This document shows, piece after piece, positions 7,916 through 15,877 of a stretch of 64,000 nt of DNA (positions within the stretch are counted from its first letter, which is position 1; each line of letters opens with the position of its first letter). Source of the DNA: Bacteroidales bacterium (GTDB taxonomy: Bacteria; Bacteroidota; Bacteroidia; Bacteroidales; WCHB1-69). Under the pieces are notes generated by a model, which saw only the letters and a list, made by a program, of their open reading frames with translations, was not told where the DNA came from and ran no database searches. Location: positions 1 through 64,000 of the forward strand of contig JAFPXF010000005.1 of NCBI GenBank assembly GCA_017394765.1, given 5' to 3'. Position numbers and translations under genes: made by a program.

Positions 7916-9046
7916 CTATTTCTGGGAGAATGTTTGTTGGATATATCGTTTGAAAAACGGATCACAAATATGATATTTGTCGGATTCTTTGTCGATGATC
8001 CCGTCTTCCACCAATGCCGAGGATGCCTTTTGTACACTCGAACTGGCATGCAGATGATATTTACGGATATACGATGCTGAAAAAATACCGGTCTGCTCTT
8101 TAGTGAGAGCAATAAGCAATTTGCATTGCGTTTCCGACAATCTCCCGAACAACTCATTGTAATAATCATCCTTGACAATGATGATTTGTTGTGCGCATTG
8201 CCGGATGATTTCCGGTGTTACGACTGCTTTTTCCGTAATGGTGCATTGCCATATTTCCGATGCGAGCAATTGGATGTAATAGGGAATGTTATCTGTTTCA
8301 TCAATAATCTGCTTTGCTTCAGCATCTCCAATTAAAATGCCGGATTGAGAGAACCGGTCTTTCAAAAAGGCAATGGTCTCCTGTTCGGGAAGTTTGCTTA
8401 GCTGGTAATGATAGGAGGAATTGTAGAACGCCCGGTTCTTGTTGTTGAACATGTCCGACAAAATATGGGTTTTGCTGCCTAAAAACAGGTAGTTGACATG
8501 TTTCTGCTGTTGGATTTTATTGCGCAGTATGTTCTCAAGACCATATTTGCTGAATTTTTGAATGTCCTGGAACTCGTCAAAAACGACCACAACCCGTACC
8601 CCCGTATCCTCTGACAGTTTTTCGGGCAGGTTGAAAATGTCAGCCAATGTCCCGACCGATATTTTGGGTTCCGTGAATTCGATACTGAGTTGTGGCAATC
8701 CGGATTCGTCTATGGAAATGGTTGGGCGTAGTGTTTTCACCAAACCGGACAGCATTGTCAAAAAACGTTGCCAGTTACTTTGCTTTGCAGCTACCGCCCG
8801 GACAAACAGTTCAGCAAATGATTCGAGAGAGAAAGCCGTCGAGCAATCAAAATAGATGCAGATTGTCCCTTCCGTTGACAAAGAATCCATCACCTTGAAC
8901 ACCAAGGAGGTCTTTCCGTATCTGCGTGGGGCAAATAAAACGACATTATTGCCACCATTGAGTGTGGCAGTAATGTGGGCAAGCTCCTCCTTTCGGTCAT
9001 AAAAATAGTCGCCGTAAACGATGCGACCATATCGGAATGGATTCAT
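7916..9046 (-). CDS. Archaeal-type ATPase (PF01637-like) with C-terminal winged helix
   Basis: About 376 residues from the ATG at 9046; an ATG at 9055 and a TTG at 9073 are also in frame. MNPFRYG was chosen because the paralogue at 15878 has NPF at the same point. The Walker A is PRRYGKTS, Walker B is VVVVFDEFQDI, and a sensor-like YLFLGSKTH follows. The last about 80 residues form a winged-helix-like module (LSETQCKLLIAL, then SSSVQKASSALVEDGII). It is clearly paralogous to the gene at 15878-17026. Such stand-alone ATPases are multicopy in Bacteroidales and their role is not established. It has its own promoter and stands between the SDR and GT2 genes of the sugar locus. Confidence 0.8.
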   Translation of the reverse strand: MNPFRYGRIVYGDYFYDRKEELAHITATLNGGNNVVLFAPRRYGKTSLVFKVMDSLSTEGTICIYFDCSTAFSLESFAELFVRAVAAKQSNWQRFLTMLSGLVKTLRPTISIDESGLPQLSIEFTEPKISVGTLADIFNLPEKLSEDTGVRVVVVFDEFQDIQKFSKYGLENILRNKIQQQKHVNYLFLGSKTHILSDMFNNKNRAFYNSSYHYQLSKLPEQETIAFLKDRFSQSGILIGDAEAKQIIDETDNIPYYIQLLASEIWQCTITEKAVVTPEIIRQCAQQIIIVKDDYYNELFGRLSETQCKLLIALTKEQTGIFSASYIRKYHLHASSSVQKASSALVEDGIIDKESDKYHICDPFFKRYIQQTFSQK

Positions 9047-9088
9047 AATCAACATGATTTTGTAGTCCAACAACTCTATTATGCCTTG

Positions 9089-9124
9089 AGGCGTAACGCC
9101 TTAAAGCGTAATGGTGTTAACGCT
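9089..9124 (-). promoter_or_regulatory. Two adjacent inverted repeats in the leader of the ATPase gene
   Basis: AGGCGTAACGCCT (9089-9101) is a palindrome around one base, and AGCGTAA TGGTG TTAACGCT (9105-9124) is a second inverted repeat with a one-base bulge. They lie between the -7 box at 9125-9133 and the start codon, so they could be an operator or an RNA hairpin pair. Confidence 0.45.
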
Positions 9125-9133
9125 GCAAAAATA
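9125..9133 (-). promoter_or_regulatory. -7 box (TATTTTTGC) for the ATPase gene
   Basis: TATTTTTGC on the minus strand lies about 70-80 bases before the candidate starts at 9055 and 9046. It gives this ATPase a promoter internal to the sugar locus. Confidence 0.55.
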
Positions 9134-9180
9134 CGGAAAAAACAAATTGCAAATCAAAAAAAATGAAAATTTTGTTGGCT

Positions 9181-10071
9181 TTATACAAAAGAGCGGATGC
9201 CCTCTTCAAAGGACGTTCGTGGTTGCCAGCCCGTGTCGTTGGTCAGTTCGCTGACATCAGCCACCAAGTGCATCGGCTGATGCGGATAATAGTCTTTAAC
9301 ACCATATTGGACTTTAACGGAAGGATTGATGATCTGGCGGATCTCCTCAATGTATTCTGACAACTTTCTTCCTTGTCCTGACCCCAAAGGGTATGTTTTG
9401 CCGTCAACGCCATTGGCGGCAACTGACAGAATGGCGTCGCCGGCATCGTCGGCATAAAGGTAGTCCCAAATCTGCTCGCATTTTGTGAGCTCGGGGGAAC
9501 GTCCGGCTTTCAGCTCCCGGATGGCGTAACTGATGAGTGTGTTCTCTCCGTCATTCGGGCCATAGACGCTGAGGATGCGCACCCAGTTGTGACGTACACC
9601 CAAGCTTTTGCACAGCATGGCCGATAACTTACCTGCTGCAAATTTGGCAATGCCGTAGCCGCTTTCGGGGCTGACGGGCAGGTTTGGCGTAAGGTTTTGC
9701 GACTGCACCCCATATTCCGCCTGCGAACCGGCACCTACAAAGACTTTGCAGCCACAACGGTGAGCCAATTTGACGGCATCGAGGGTGTATTGGATGTTGC
9801 GGGTTTGGATATCAGCATCGTCGCGGGAGGCGCCGTAGGTCTTTTCCCATGACAGATGTATGAAGGCATCATATTGGCCTTCCAATTCCAGAGAGTAATA
9901 ATCCGAAAGGTTGCATTCTATAACATGAACCTGTTCACTTTGCAGAAGATTCGACACCCTTTGGGAACCCTTGTGGACCATACATGTCACGCTCATGCCT
10001 TGCGCAATCGCTTGTCTGACGACTGCACTTCCCACACACCCGGTAGCACCTGTGACGATGATATTTTGCAT
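9181..10071 (-). CDS. NAD-dependent epimerase/dehydratase (extended SDR), probably acting on a nucleotide sugar
   Basis: A 296-residue protein starting with the Rossmann glycine motif VTGATGCVGSAVV. The catalytic YxxxK is YGIAK (SPESGYGIAKFAAGKL), and a Ser/Gly pair lies near VGAGSQAEYG. The RILSVYGPND segment is typical of nucleotide-sugar SDRs. In the order of the locus it comes after the ThDP enzyme (11 bases), so it may reduce or epimerise the 4-keto group of the CDP-sugar, as abequose/tyvelose-type synthases or YerF do for CDP-3,6-dideoxy-4-ketohexoses. That specificity is inferred from context only. Confidence 0.85.
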   Translation of the reverse strand: MQNIIVTGATGCVGSAVVRQAIAQGMSVTCMVHKGSQRVSNLLQSEQVHVIECNLSDYYSLELEGQYDAFIHLSWEKTYGASRDDADIQTRNIQYTLDAVKLAHRCGCKVFVGAGSQAEYGVQSQNLTPNLPVSPESGYGIAKFAAGKLSAMLCKSLGVRHNWVRILSVYGPNDGENTLISYAIRELKAGRSPELTKCEQIWDYLYADDAGDAILSVAANGVDGKTYPLGSGQGRKLSEYIEEIRQIINPSVKVQYGVKDYYPHQPMHLVADVSELTNDTGWQPRTSFEEGIRSFV

Positions 10072-10082
10072 AGAAAAAGGTG

Positions 10083-11897
10083 TTATTTACTTGTGAATTC
10101 GCACTGTTTTTGTAGTTCCTCAGGCATAAATGGAGCCATTTTGTCAAGAGGTGCGGACGTCATCTTCCCTGTTGCCTTATCCATGAAGGATGCGGATTTA
10201 GGGAAAAGGGTCTGTTCGGGATGCATCTTCACCTCGCAAATCATGGCTCCTTCCGCATTCAGCGTTTGAGAAATGACATCGTGCAATCCCTCATTGCTTG
10301 ACACCCGTGTAAAAGGAATCCCGTATGCTTCCGCGATTCGTTTCAAATCGGGGCACACCACGCCGCTTGCCGGGTTGCTTCCCGTAAAATTCCCGTTAAA
10401 GAAAGCCTTCTGGGTTGTCTTGATTGCCAGATAGCTTTCATTTTCTAACACAAAGATTTTCAGCGGCAACTCGTTCGTGACAAGGGTTTGAAGTTCTTGA
10501 ATATTCATTTGGATGGAACCGTCACCCGTCACGCAGATTGTTTTCCCTTTTTCATTGCTGACGCAGGCACCGATGGCAGCGGGCAATCCGTAACCCATGG
10601 CGGCACAGCCCTGGTTGGCAAACACTCTCACCCCCTTGTTCACTTTCATCGCCTGGTAGGTGCAGGTGTAAGCCGTTCCGTTGCCCGTCACAACCACGTC
10701 GCCATCCTTAAGTTGCTTGAAAAGTTCGTCGGCGAACTTGTACGAGTTGGCATATCCTTCACAATCCGGATTGTCATCGAAAAGGGTGGGGATTTTGCTC
10801 TCAAGCGTTCTGCCCCACTCAATCCAAGATTTGAATTCCGGGAGCCCGGATTCATTCTCAAGAGAGGAGAGCATTTTGTCAATAAACTCTGAAATATTGA
10901 CATGGATGGGCATATCAATGCGCAATGTGGGTTTCTGCATCTCAGCCAAATCAACATCCACCATGACCTTATACGCTTTCGGAGCCAGCAGGTCGTAGGC
11001 ATAGCCCACCTGCCGGATACTCAAGCGAGTGCCTATCACAATCAAAAGGTCGGCATTTTGCACCATTATATTTCCGATGCGATCGCCGCAAATGCCGGGC
11101 TTTCCGAAACACAACGGGTGGTCGTGCCAGATGATGTCAGAACCGCTGATAGCCGTGACCACGGGAACATTCAGGATTTCTGCCAGTTGGATGAACTCCT
11201 TTTCTCGTTTGGCCAGCCGAACGCCATTGCCCACATAAATGACAGGACTTTTCGCACCTCTGATTTTTTCGATAAGCTGTTTGATTTGTTCATCCACCAA
11301 GGAGTGTTTCACGGGATCGATCATTTCCACAGAAGCATTAAACTCACGGAACAATGTTTCGTCAACCATTGCTCCCTGCACGTCCAGCGGAACATCCAGC
11401 CAAACGGGACCGGGTCTTCCGTCCAAAGCGATGGCAATAGCCTTGTCCAACTCATATTTCACATCCCGCGGATCATAAATGGTCTTGGCATACTTTGTAA
11501 TGGGTGACACGATGGAAACAATATCCGCTTCCTGATCACCCAACTGCCGCAAATTCAGATACGGGTAGGTGTGCTTATAGGTGGAAGTCTTTATCTGTCC
11601 GGAAATATACAATCCGGGAATGGAATCAAGATATTGTCCCAAAACTCCGGTAACGGCATTGGTGCCGCCGGGTCCGGTCGTGACGCAGGTGACGGCCAGT
11701 TGGCCGCAAGCCCGGTAATAGCCCTCTCCGGCAATGGCAGATGCCTGTTCATGATGGTTGCAGATGTACGTCAGGCCTTTAGTGTGACCTATGGAATCGT
11801 TCAGATGCATGGCTCCGCCGCCTGTTACCATAAAACAATGACGGATATTGTATTTTTCAACCAGATATTGGAAAATAAAATCACTAACTTTAATCAT
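10083..11897 (-). CDS. Thiamine diphosphate-dependent acetolactate synthase-like enzyme
   Basis: A 604-residue protein, starting at MIKVSDFIF because this matches the family N-terminus and lies 19 bases after the upstream stop. The catalytic glutamate is Glu50 in CNHHEQASAIA, and the cofactor motif is GDGSIQMNIQELQ followed by Asn in VLENESYL. The three ThDP-enzyme domains appear complete. No ilvN or biosynthetic ilv neighbours are present, so branched amino acid synthesis is unlikely. The gene sits among rfbFGH, a flavin reductase and an SDR, which recalls YerE, the ThDP enzyme that adds a two-carbon unit from pyruvate to CDP-3,6-dideoxy-4-ketohexose in yersiniose synthesis. The family call is firm and the substrate is inference. 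Confidence 0.85.
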   Translation of the reverse strand: MIKVSDFIFQYLVEKYNIRHCFMVTGGGAMHLNDSIGHTKGLTYICNHHEQASAIAGEGYYRACGQLAVTCVTTGPGGTNAVTGVLGQYLDSIPGLYISGQIKTSTYKHTYPYLNLRQLGDQEADIVSIVSPITKYAKTIYDPRDVKYELDKAIAIALDGRPGPVWLDVPLDVQGAMVDETLFREFNASVEMIDPVKHSLVDEQIKQLIEKIRGAKSPVIYVGNGVRLAKREKEFIQLAEILNVPVVTAISGSDIIWHDHPLCFGKPGICGDRIGNIMVQNADLLIVIGTRLSIRQVGYAYDLLAPKAYKVMVDVDLAEMQKPTLRIDMPIHVNISEFIDKMLSSLENESGLPEFKSWIEWGRTLESKIPTLFDDNPDCEGYANSYKFADELFKQLKDGDVVVTGNGTAYTCTYQAMKVNKGVRVFANQGCAAMGYGLPAAIGACVSNEKGKTICVTGDGSIQMNIQELQTLVTNELPLKIFVLENESYLAIKTTQKAFFNGNFTGSNPASGVVCPDLKRIAEAYGIPFTRVSSNEGLHDVISQTLNAEGAMICEVKMHPEQTLFPKSASFMDKATGKMTSAPLDKMAPFMPEELQKQCEFTSK

Positions 11898-11916
11898 AAA
11901 AAGGCATTTATATGGT

Positions 11917-12939
11917 CTATCTTGATATTCTACCCGATTGGTTTCCGTCAACAAGAGATTCAACCTCGTCGATTGTCACGAGGTTGAAATCCCCTTCAAT
12001 GGTTTGCTTCAGGCAACTGGCTGCCACTGCGAACTCCAAAGCGTGCTGTGGGTCATAACCCGCTGATATAGCGTAAACGAGACCTGCACCAAAGGAGTCG
12101 CCACCGCCTATCCGGTCAACAATATGGATGGGATATTTGTGACTCGTATAGATTCTGTTGTCATCCAATAGGATGGCCGACCAGTTGTTGTCGCTGGCAG
12201 AAATGGACTCCCGAAGCGTAATGGCCACTTTCTTGAACCCAAATTTCGTTTGTAATTGTTTGGCCACCAATGTGTAGGATTGTCCGTTTAGGATACCTTT
12301 GTCCACATCAGACTGTTCGGCATTGATTCCGAACACGTCAGCGGCATCCGCCTCGTTGGCTATGCAAATGTCCACATATTGGCATAACTCGGTCATTACA
12401 GTGTTGGCTTTTTCCTTGCTCCAAAGTTTTGACCGATAATTAAGGTCGCAACTGATGGTAATGCCTTTGGATTTTGCCATTTTGCAGGCTGCAAGGCAAT
12501 TGGCAGCGGCACTGTCGCTCAAAGCGGGTGTGATGCCCGTGAAATGGAACCATGTGGCATTATGGAAGATGGCATCCCAGTCAAAATCGGATACCGTTGC
12601 CAAGGCGATAGCGGAATGTTCACGGTCGTACACCACTTTCGAGGGACGTTGGCTGGCGCCTTTCTCCGAAAAGTAGATCCCTAAGCGCCCGTCTTTCCGA
12701 ATGATGTCAGAGACATCAACCCCATAATGTCGTATGGCATTTATCGCGGCCTCGCCTAAAACATTATCAGGCACAGCTGTTACAAAAGAAACAGACCGTC
12801 CGAAATTGGCCAGACAAACGGCCACGTTGGCTTCTGCCCCGCTGTATTCCACATTGAGTTGATGCGCTTGGATAAGTCTCCCATACCTTTCCGGGGAGAG
12901 TTTCAACATCAATTCTCCAAAAGTAACGACCTTGTCCAT
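11917..12939 (-). CDS. PfkB-family sugar kinase, 2-keto-3-deoxygluconate kinase-like
   Basis: A 340-residue protein beginning VVTFGELMLKLSPERYGRL, characteristic of KdgK-type members of the ribokinase family. The catalytic signature GGGDSFGAGL (Asp as base) is near residue 265, and SCDLNYRSKLW and IANEADAADVFG are also typical. It would phosphorylate a 2-keto-3-deoxy sugar acid with ATP in the cytoplasm. It starts 2 bases after the aldolase stop, so the pair is probably translated together. A KDG-type kinase and an HpcH-type aldolase are not part of known CDP-dideoxyhexose routes, which makes this pair notable. Confidence 0.85.
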   Translation of the reverse strand: MDKVVTFGELMLKLSPERYGRLIQAHQLNVEYSGAEANVAVCLANFGRSVSFVTAVPDNVLGEAAINAIRHYGVDVSDIIRKDGRLGIYFSEKGASQRPSKVVYDREHSAIALATVSDFDWDAIFHNATWFHFTGITPALSDSAAANCLAACKMAKSKGITISCDLNYRSKLWSKEKANTVMTELCQYVDICIANEADAADVFGINAEQSDVDKGILNGQSYTLVAKQLQTKFGFKKVAITLRESISASDNNWSAILLDDNRIYTSHKYPIHIVDRIGGGDSFGAGLVYAISAGYDPQHALEFAVAASCLKQTIEGDFNLVTIDEVESLVDGNQSGRISR

Positions 12940-12941
12940 AC

Positions 12942-13718
12942 TTAGTCTTTGTTTAATTGAAAACGCATACGCTCTATGCGGGCCTCATCCTCGGAAGAGA
13001 GGCGTGTATAGTATGATTTTTTATACAACAGCCATTGAAGTTCAAAATCCAAGGCTTTGTGGATGGTTTGTTTCAACTTGTTTTCATCTTTTTCGATGGA
13101 AATCACCACTTTGCGTGTTTCAAAACGATCGGCCACGTCACTCATCCTGACAATAAACGGAATGCTTTCAATGCCAATATTGCCCCCGAAGTTGGTGGTG
13201 ATTCCCGCCTGGCGTGATTGTTGCAACAAATCTCGTGTGGCTTCGAAAACAGTTTCTGTTTCAATATCCTTGCGTGTAATTCCCATAGAGGCAGAAAGAT
13301 CACTGCGACCAACGGTGACGGTTTTCAAGAACCCGCGGCCTACTTCCAAAATGTCTTTGTAATTGGCATGGCAGGTCTTCGTTTCAGCATTGATGATCCA
13401 TTCCACAGAGTCCATATCGTCACCATAGACACGTTTTGCCGCGCCGACGAACTTGCTCAGCGCAAAGGGGGTTTCTATCATCGGGGCCATGACGCCCGTG
13501 GCACCCAGCAATTTGCATTGTTGCATGTCATGCACAGCTTCGCATCCGCCGATTTTGGTGATGAATTTCAAATCGGCACGCAATATCAATTCCCGAAGGC
13601 GGATAAGTTCATCCATGCGGGCCCCTTCGGCCTCAAATTCCGCTTTTATTCCATAAACTCCATATACTTCCTTTAATTCAAGTAAGGAGTCCAGCATTTG
13701 ACGTTCTTGTAAGTTCAT
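12942..13718 (-). CDS. HpcH/HpaI-type class II aldolase/citrate lyase family protein
   Basis: A 258-residue protein. KITKIGG-like (FITKIGGCEAVHDM), GVMAPMIETPFAL and WIINAETKTCHANY correspond to the TIM-barrel strands of HpcH/citrate lyase beta proteins; the Glu in IETP and the Asp in GRSDLSASMG would help bind the metal. These enzymes make or break C-C bonds between pyruvate-type enolates and aldehydes. It follows the flavin reductase by 30 bases and is tightly coupled to the KDG-type kinase. The reaction is unknown; formation or cleavage of a 2-keto-3-deoxy acid is one possibility, as is supply of pyruvate to the ThDP enzyme. Confidence 0.8.
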   Translation of the reverse strand: MNLQERQMLDSLLELKEVYGVYGIKAEFEAEGARMDELIRLRELILRADLKFITKIGGCEAVHDMQQCKLLGATGVMAPMIETPFALSKFVGAAKRVYGDDMDSVEWIINAETKTCHANYKDILEVGRGFLKTVTVGRSDLSASMGITRKDIETETVFEATRDLLQQSRQAGITTNFGGNIGIESIPFIVRMSDVADRFETRKVVISIEKDENKLKQTIHKALDFELQWLLYKKSYYTRLSSEDEARIERMRFQLNKD

Positions 13719-13748
13719 TTTATTATAAAGTTGTATTAACGTTCCAAA

Positions 13749-14432
13749 TTATTCCCAGTCGTCGGTGAGCACATGCTCCTTCGGCACGCCGAGTTCAATG
13801 AGCTTTTCCTTGAAAATTTTGATCATCACGGGAGGGCCGGAGATGAAATAGCTGCTGTCGTTACCGTTCTGCTCATGGATTTCAGCAATGTCGATTACGC
13901 CATCTTTGTTTTCAAAGAAGATGGTAATCTGGGCATTGTCGTTCTTGATGGCGGCGAACTCCTTCTGGTAGATGTAGTAATCCTCGTTCTTGTAGCCCAG
14001 GTAAATCTTCGGGTCTGCATAGTCCCTGAAGGATTCGTGGGTGAAGAGCGAAAGGAAGGGCGTCACGCCCGTGCCGCCGGCAATGAACACGGTATTGGTT
14101 TTGTTGTGCGGTTGTGTGAAGAGTTCGCCAAACGGCAATTTGAGCCACACTTCCCTGCCCACTGCCAAGGTCTTTTCCATCTCCTGTGTGAAGTTCCCCT
14201 TCACGGCGTAGGTGATGCGGATGACATCCTCGGCAGGGTCGCTCTGCATGGAGAAGCAGCGCGATTCCGGCCACTGTCCGATGCCGTCGTACTCCTCGTC
14301 AATGGCAATATGGAGAAACTGCCCCGGGGCATATTTGTATGGCCTTTCCAGCGACTTGAATTCCACGGTATAGATACCCTTGAACGGGTTCGCTATGGAG
14401 ACAACCTCTGATAAGTATTTCTTTGCCAGCAT
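13749..14432 (-). CDS. FAD/NAD(P)H oxidoreductase, CDP-glucoseen reductase (DdhD/AscD)-like but lacking the ferredoxin domain
   Basis: A 227-residue protein of the ferredoxin-NADP reductase family. The FAD-binding motif is ESRCFSM (RxxS) near residue 77, the nucleotide-binding motif is GGTGVTPFLSL near 120, and FISGPPVMI comes before a C-terminal DDWE. It starts 4 bases after the RfbH stop, so it is the natural electron donor for RfbH. DdhD/AscD proteins normally carry a plant-type [2Fe-2S] ferredoxin domain at the N-terminus (about 330 residues in total); that domain is absent here and the frame shows no lost piece upstream. Either RfbH accepts electrons directly from flavin or a separate ferredoxin is used. 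Confidence 0.82.
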   Translation of the reverse strand: MLAKKYLSEVVSIANPFKGIYTVEFKSLERPYKYAPGQFLHIAIDEEYDGIGQWPESRCFSMQSDPAEDVIRITYAVKGNFTQEMEKTLAVGREVWLKLPFGELFTQPHNKTNTVFIAGGTGVTPFLSLFTHESFRDYADPKIYLGYKNEDYYIYQKEFAAIKNDNAQITIFFENKDGVIDIAEIHEQNGNDSSYFISGPPVMIKIFKEKLIELGVPKEHVLTDDWE

Positions 14433-14436
14433 ATTG

Positions 14437-15750
14437 TTAATATTGTTTCACGAATTCATCCAATTTCTCTTCTGCGTACTTGAACATTTCATCGGTCAGG
14501 CCGGGATAGGTGCCCAAGAAGAACGTGTTGTTCATAATATAGTCTGTCCGGTTCAGATGGTCGGCGATACGCCAATTTTTGCCGATAAAAGCAGGCTGTT
14601 TGGTCATGTTGCCGGCGAAGAGATTGCGGGTTTCTATAAGGTTGTCGTTCAGATACTTGGTCAAATCATCGCGTTTGAACGGGCTGTTTTCTTTCAACGT
14701 CACGATAAAGGCGAACCATGCGGGGTCGGCTCCCTCGGTGGGTTCAGGAGTGATGAAATACTGCGGATACTTGCCGAAGATACGCTTCCACTCTTGAAAA
14801 TGTGCCTTGCGACTCTCGCAAAAGTCGGGCAGCTTGTCCATCTGGGCGGCTCCGATAGCAGCTTGTATGTCGGTCATCTTCAAGTTGTAGCCGATTTCCG
14901 AATAGACATACTTGTGGTCAAAGCCAAAGGGCAGAGTGCCAAACTGCTGGGAAAAGCGCTTGCCGCAGGTGTTGTTGTCGCCGCCGGCGCAGTAGCAGTC
15001 ACGTCCCCAGTCGCGGAACGCGCGCACGATTCTCGCCAGCTGCGGGTCGTTGGTGCAGATGGCTCCGCCCTCGCCGGTGGTGATATGGTGGGCGGGATAG
15101 AATGAGATGGTGGAAATGTGACCGAATGTGCCGGTCTTCCTGCCCTTGTACTCGGAACCGAAAGCGTCGCAGTTGTCTTCCACCACCCACAGGTCATGCT
15201 CTTTGGCTATCTCCATGATGGCATCAATGTCAAACGGGTTGCCAAGGGTGTGTGCCAGGAAGATGCACTTCACTTTTGGAGTGATGGCTTTCTTCAACAT
15301 TTCGACATCAATATTATAGGTCGGAATGCTGAGATCCACGAACACCGGTACAAGTCCGTTTTGGATGATGGGTGTCACAGTGGCGGGGAATCCGGCGGCC
15401 ACGGAAATCACTTCGTCACCCGGCTTTAGCCTTTTGTCACCAAGTTTTTCAGAAGTCAGTGCTGAGAACGCCAACAGGTTGGCGGATGAGCCGGAATTGG
15501 TGAGCAGTACATTCTCCACCCCCAAAAATTCTGAAATCTTGCTGGAGAACTCTTCGGAGAATCTTCCTTCTGTCAGCCAAAAATCCAGAGATGCGTTCAC
15601 GGCATTCTGCAATTCCTCCTCGTCAAACACACGACCGGCATAGTTCACTTTGGTCTTGCCGGGCACGAACTCTTTCTCTTCAAAGCGGGCTTTGTAGTAT
15701 TCGGCGGTCAATGCCGTGATCTGTTTGCGTAATTCTTTATGGTTCAACAT
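14437..15750 (-). CDS. rfbH: CDP-4-keto-6-deoxyglucose 3-dehydrase (RfbH/DdhC)
   Basis: A PMP-dependent, [2Fe-2S]-containing dehydrase that removes the C-3 hydroxyl of CDP-4-keto-6-deoxyglucose, the committed step to 3,6-dideoxyhexoses. It is 437 residues, the full family length. The usual PLP-binding lysine is replaced by histidine (His221 in FYPAHHITTGEGG), the hallmark that separates RfbH from DegT aminotransferases. The four cluster cysteines expected from the Yersinia E1 enzyme are present at Cys194 (EDNCDAFG), Cys252, Cys254 and Cys262 (DCYCAGGDNNTCGKRF). The reductase gene follows at 4 bases. An ATPase gene separates it from rfbG. Confidence 0.95.
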   Translation of the reverse strand: MLNHKELRKQITALTAEYYKARFEEKEFVPGKTKVNYAGRVFDEEELQNAVNASLDFWLTEGRFSEEFSSKISEFLGVENVLLTNSGSSANLLAFSALTSEKLGDKRLKPGDEVISVAAGFPATVTPIIQNGLVPVFVDLSIPTYNIDVEMLKKAITPKVKCIFLAHTLGNPFDIDAIMEIAKEHDLWVVEDNCDAFGSEYKGRKTGTFGHISTISFYPAHHITTGEGGAICTNDPQLARIVRAFRDWGRDCYCAGGDNNTCGKRFSQQFGTLPFGFDHKYVYSEIGYNLKMTDIQAAIGAAQMDKLPDFCESRKAHFQEWKRIFGKYPQYFITPEPTEGADPAWFAFIVTLKENSPFKRDDLTKYLNDNLIETRNLFAGNMTKQPAFIGKNWRIADHLNRTDYIMNNTFFLGTYPGLTDEMFKYAEEKLDEFVKQY

Positions 15751-15877
15751 AATATGTTATTGGTTATTCAAATGTAATATATCTTCGTTATTGCAGTGTC
15801 TCTTCCCGTGTGGTGATGATCTTTTGTGCTATTCTTTATTATGCATTTTTTCGTGACGACTCTTTTCGTAATGGCAA

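Noticed and set aside
10083..11897. Biosynthetic acetolactate synthase (ilvB) for branched-chain amino acids
   Set aside because: No ilvN, ilvC or ilvD lies nearby and all neighbours are nucleotide-sugar genes.
14437..15750. Ordinary DegT aminotransferase
   Set aside because: The PLP lysine is replaced by His221 and four Fe-S cysteines are present, which identify RfbH.
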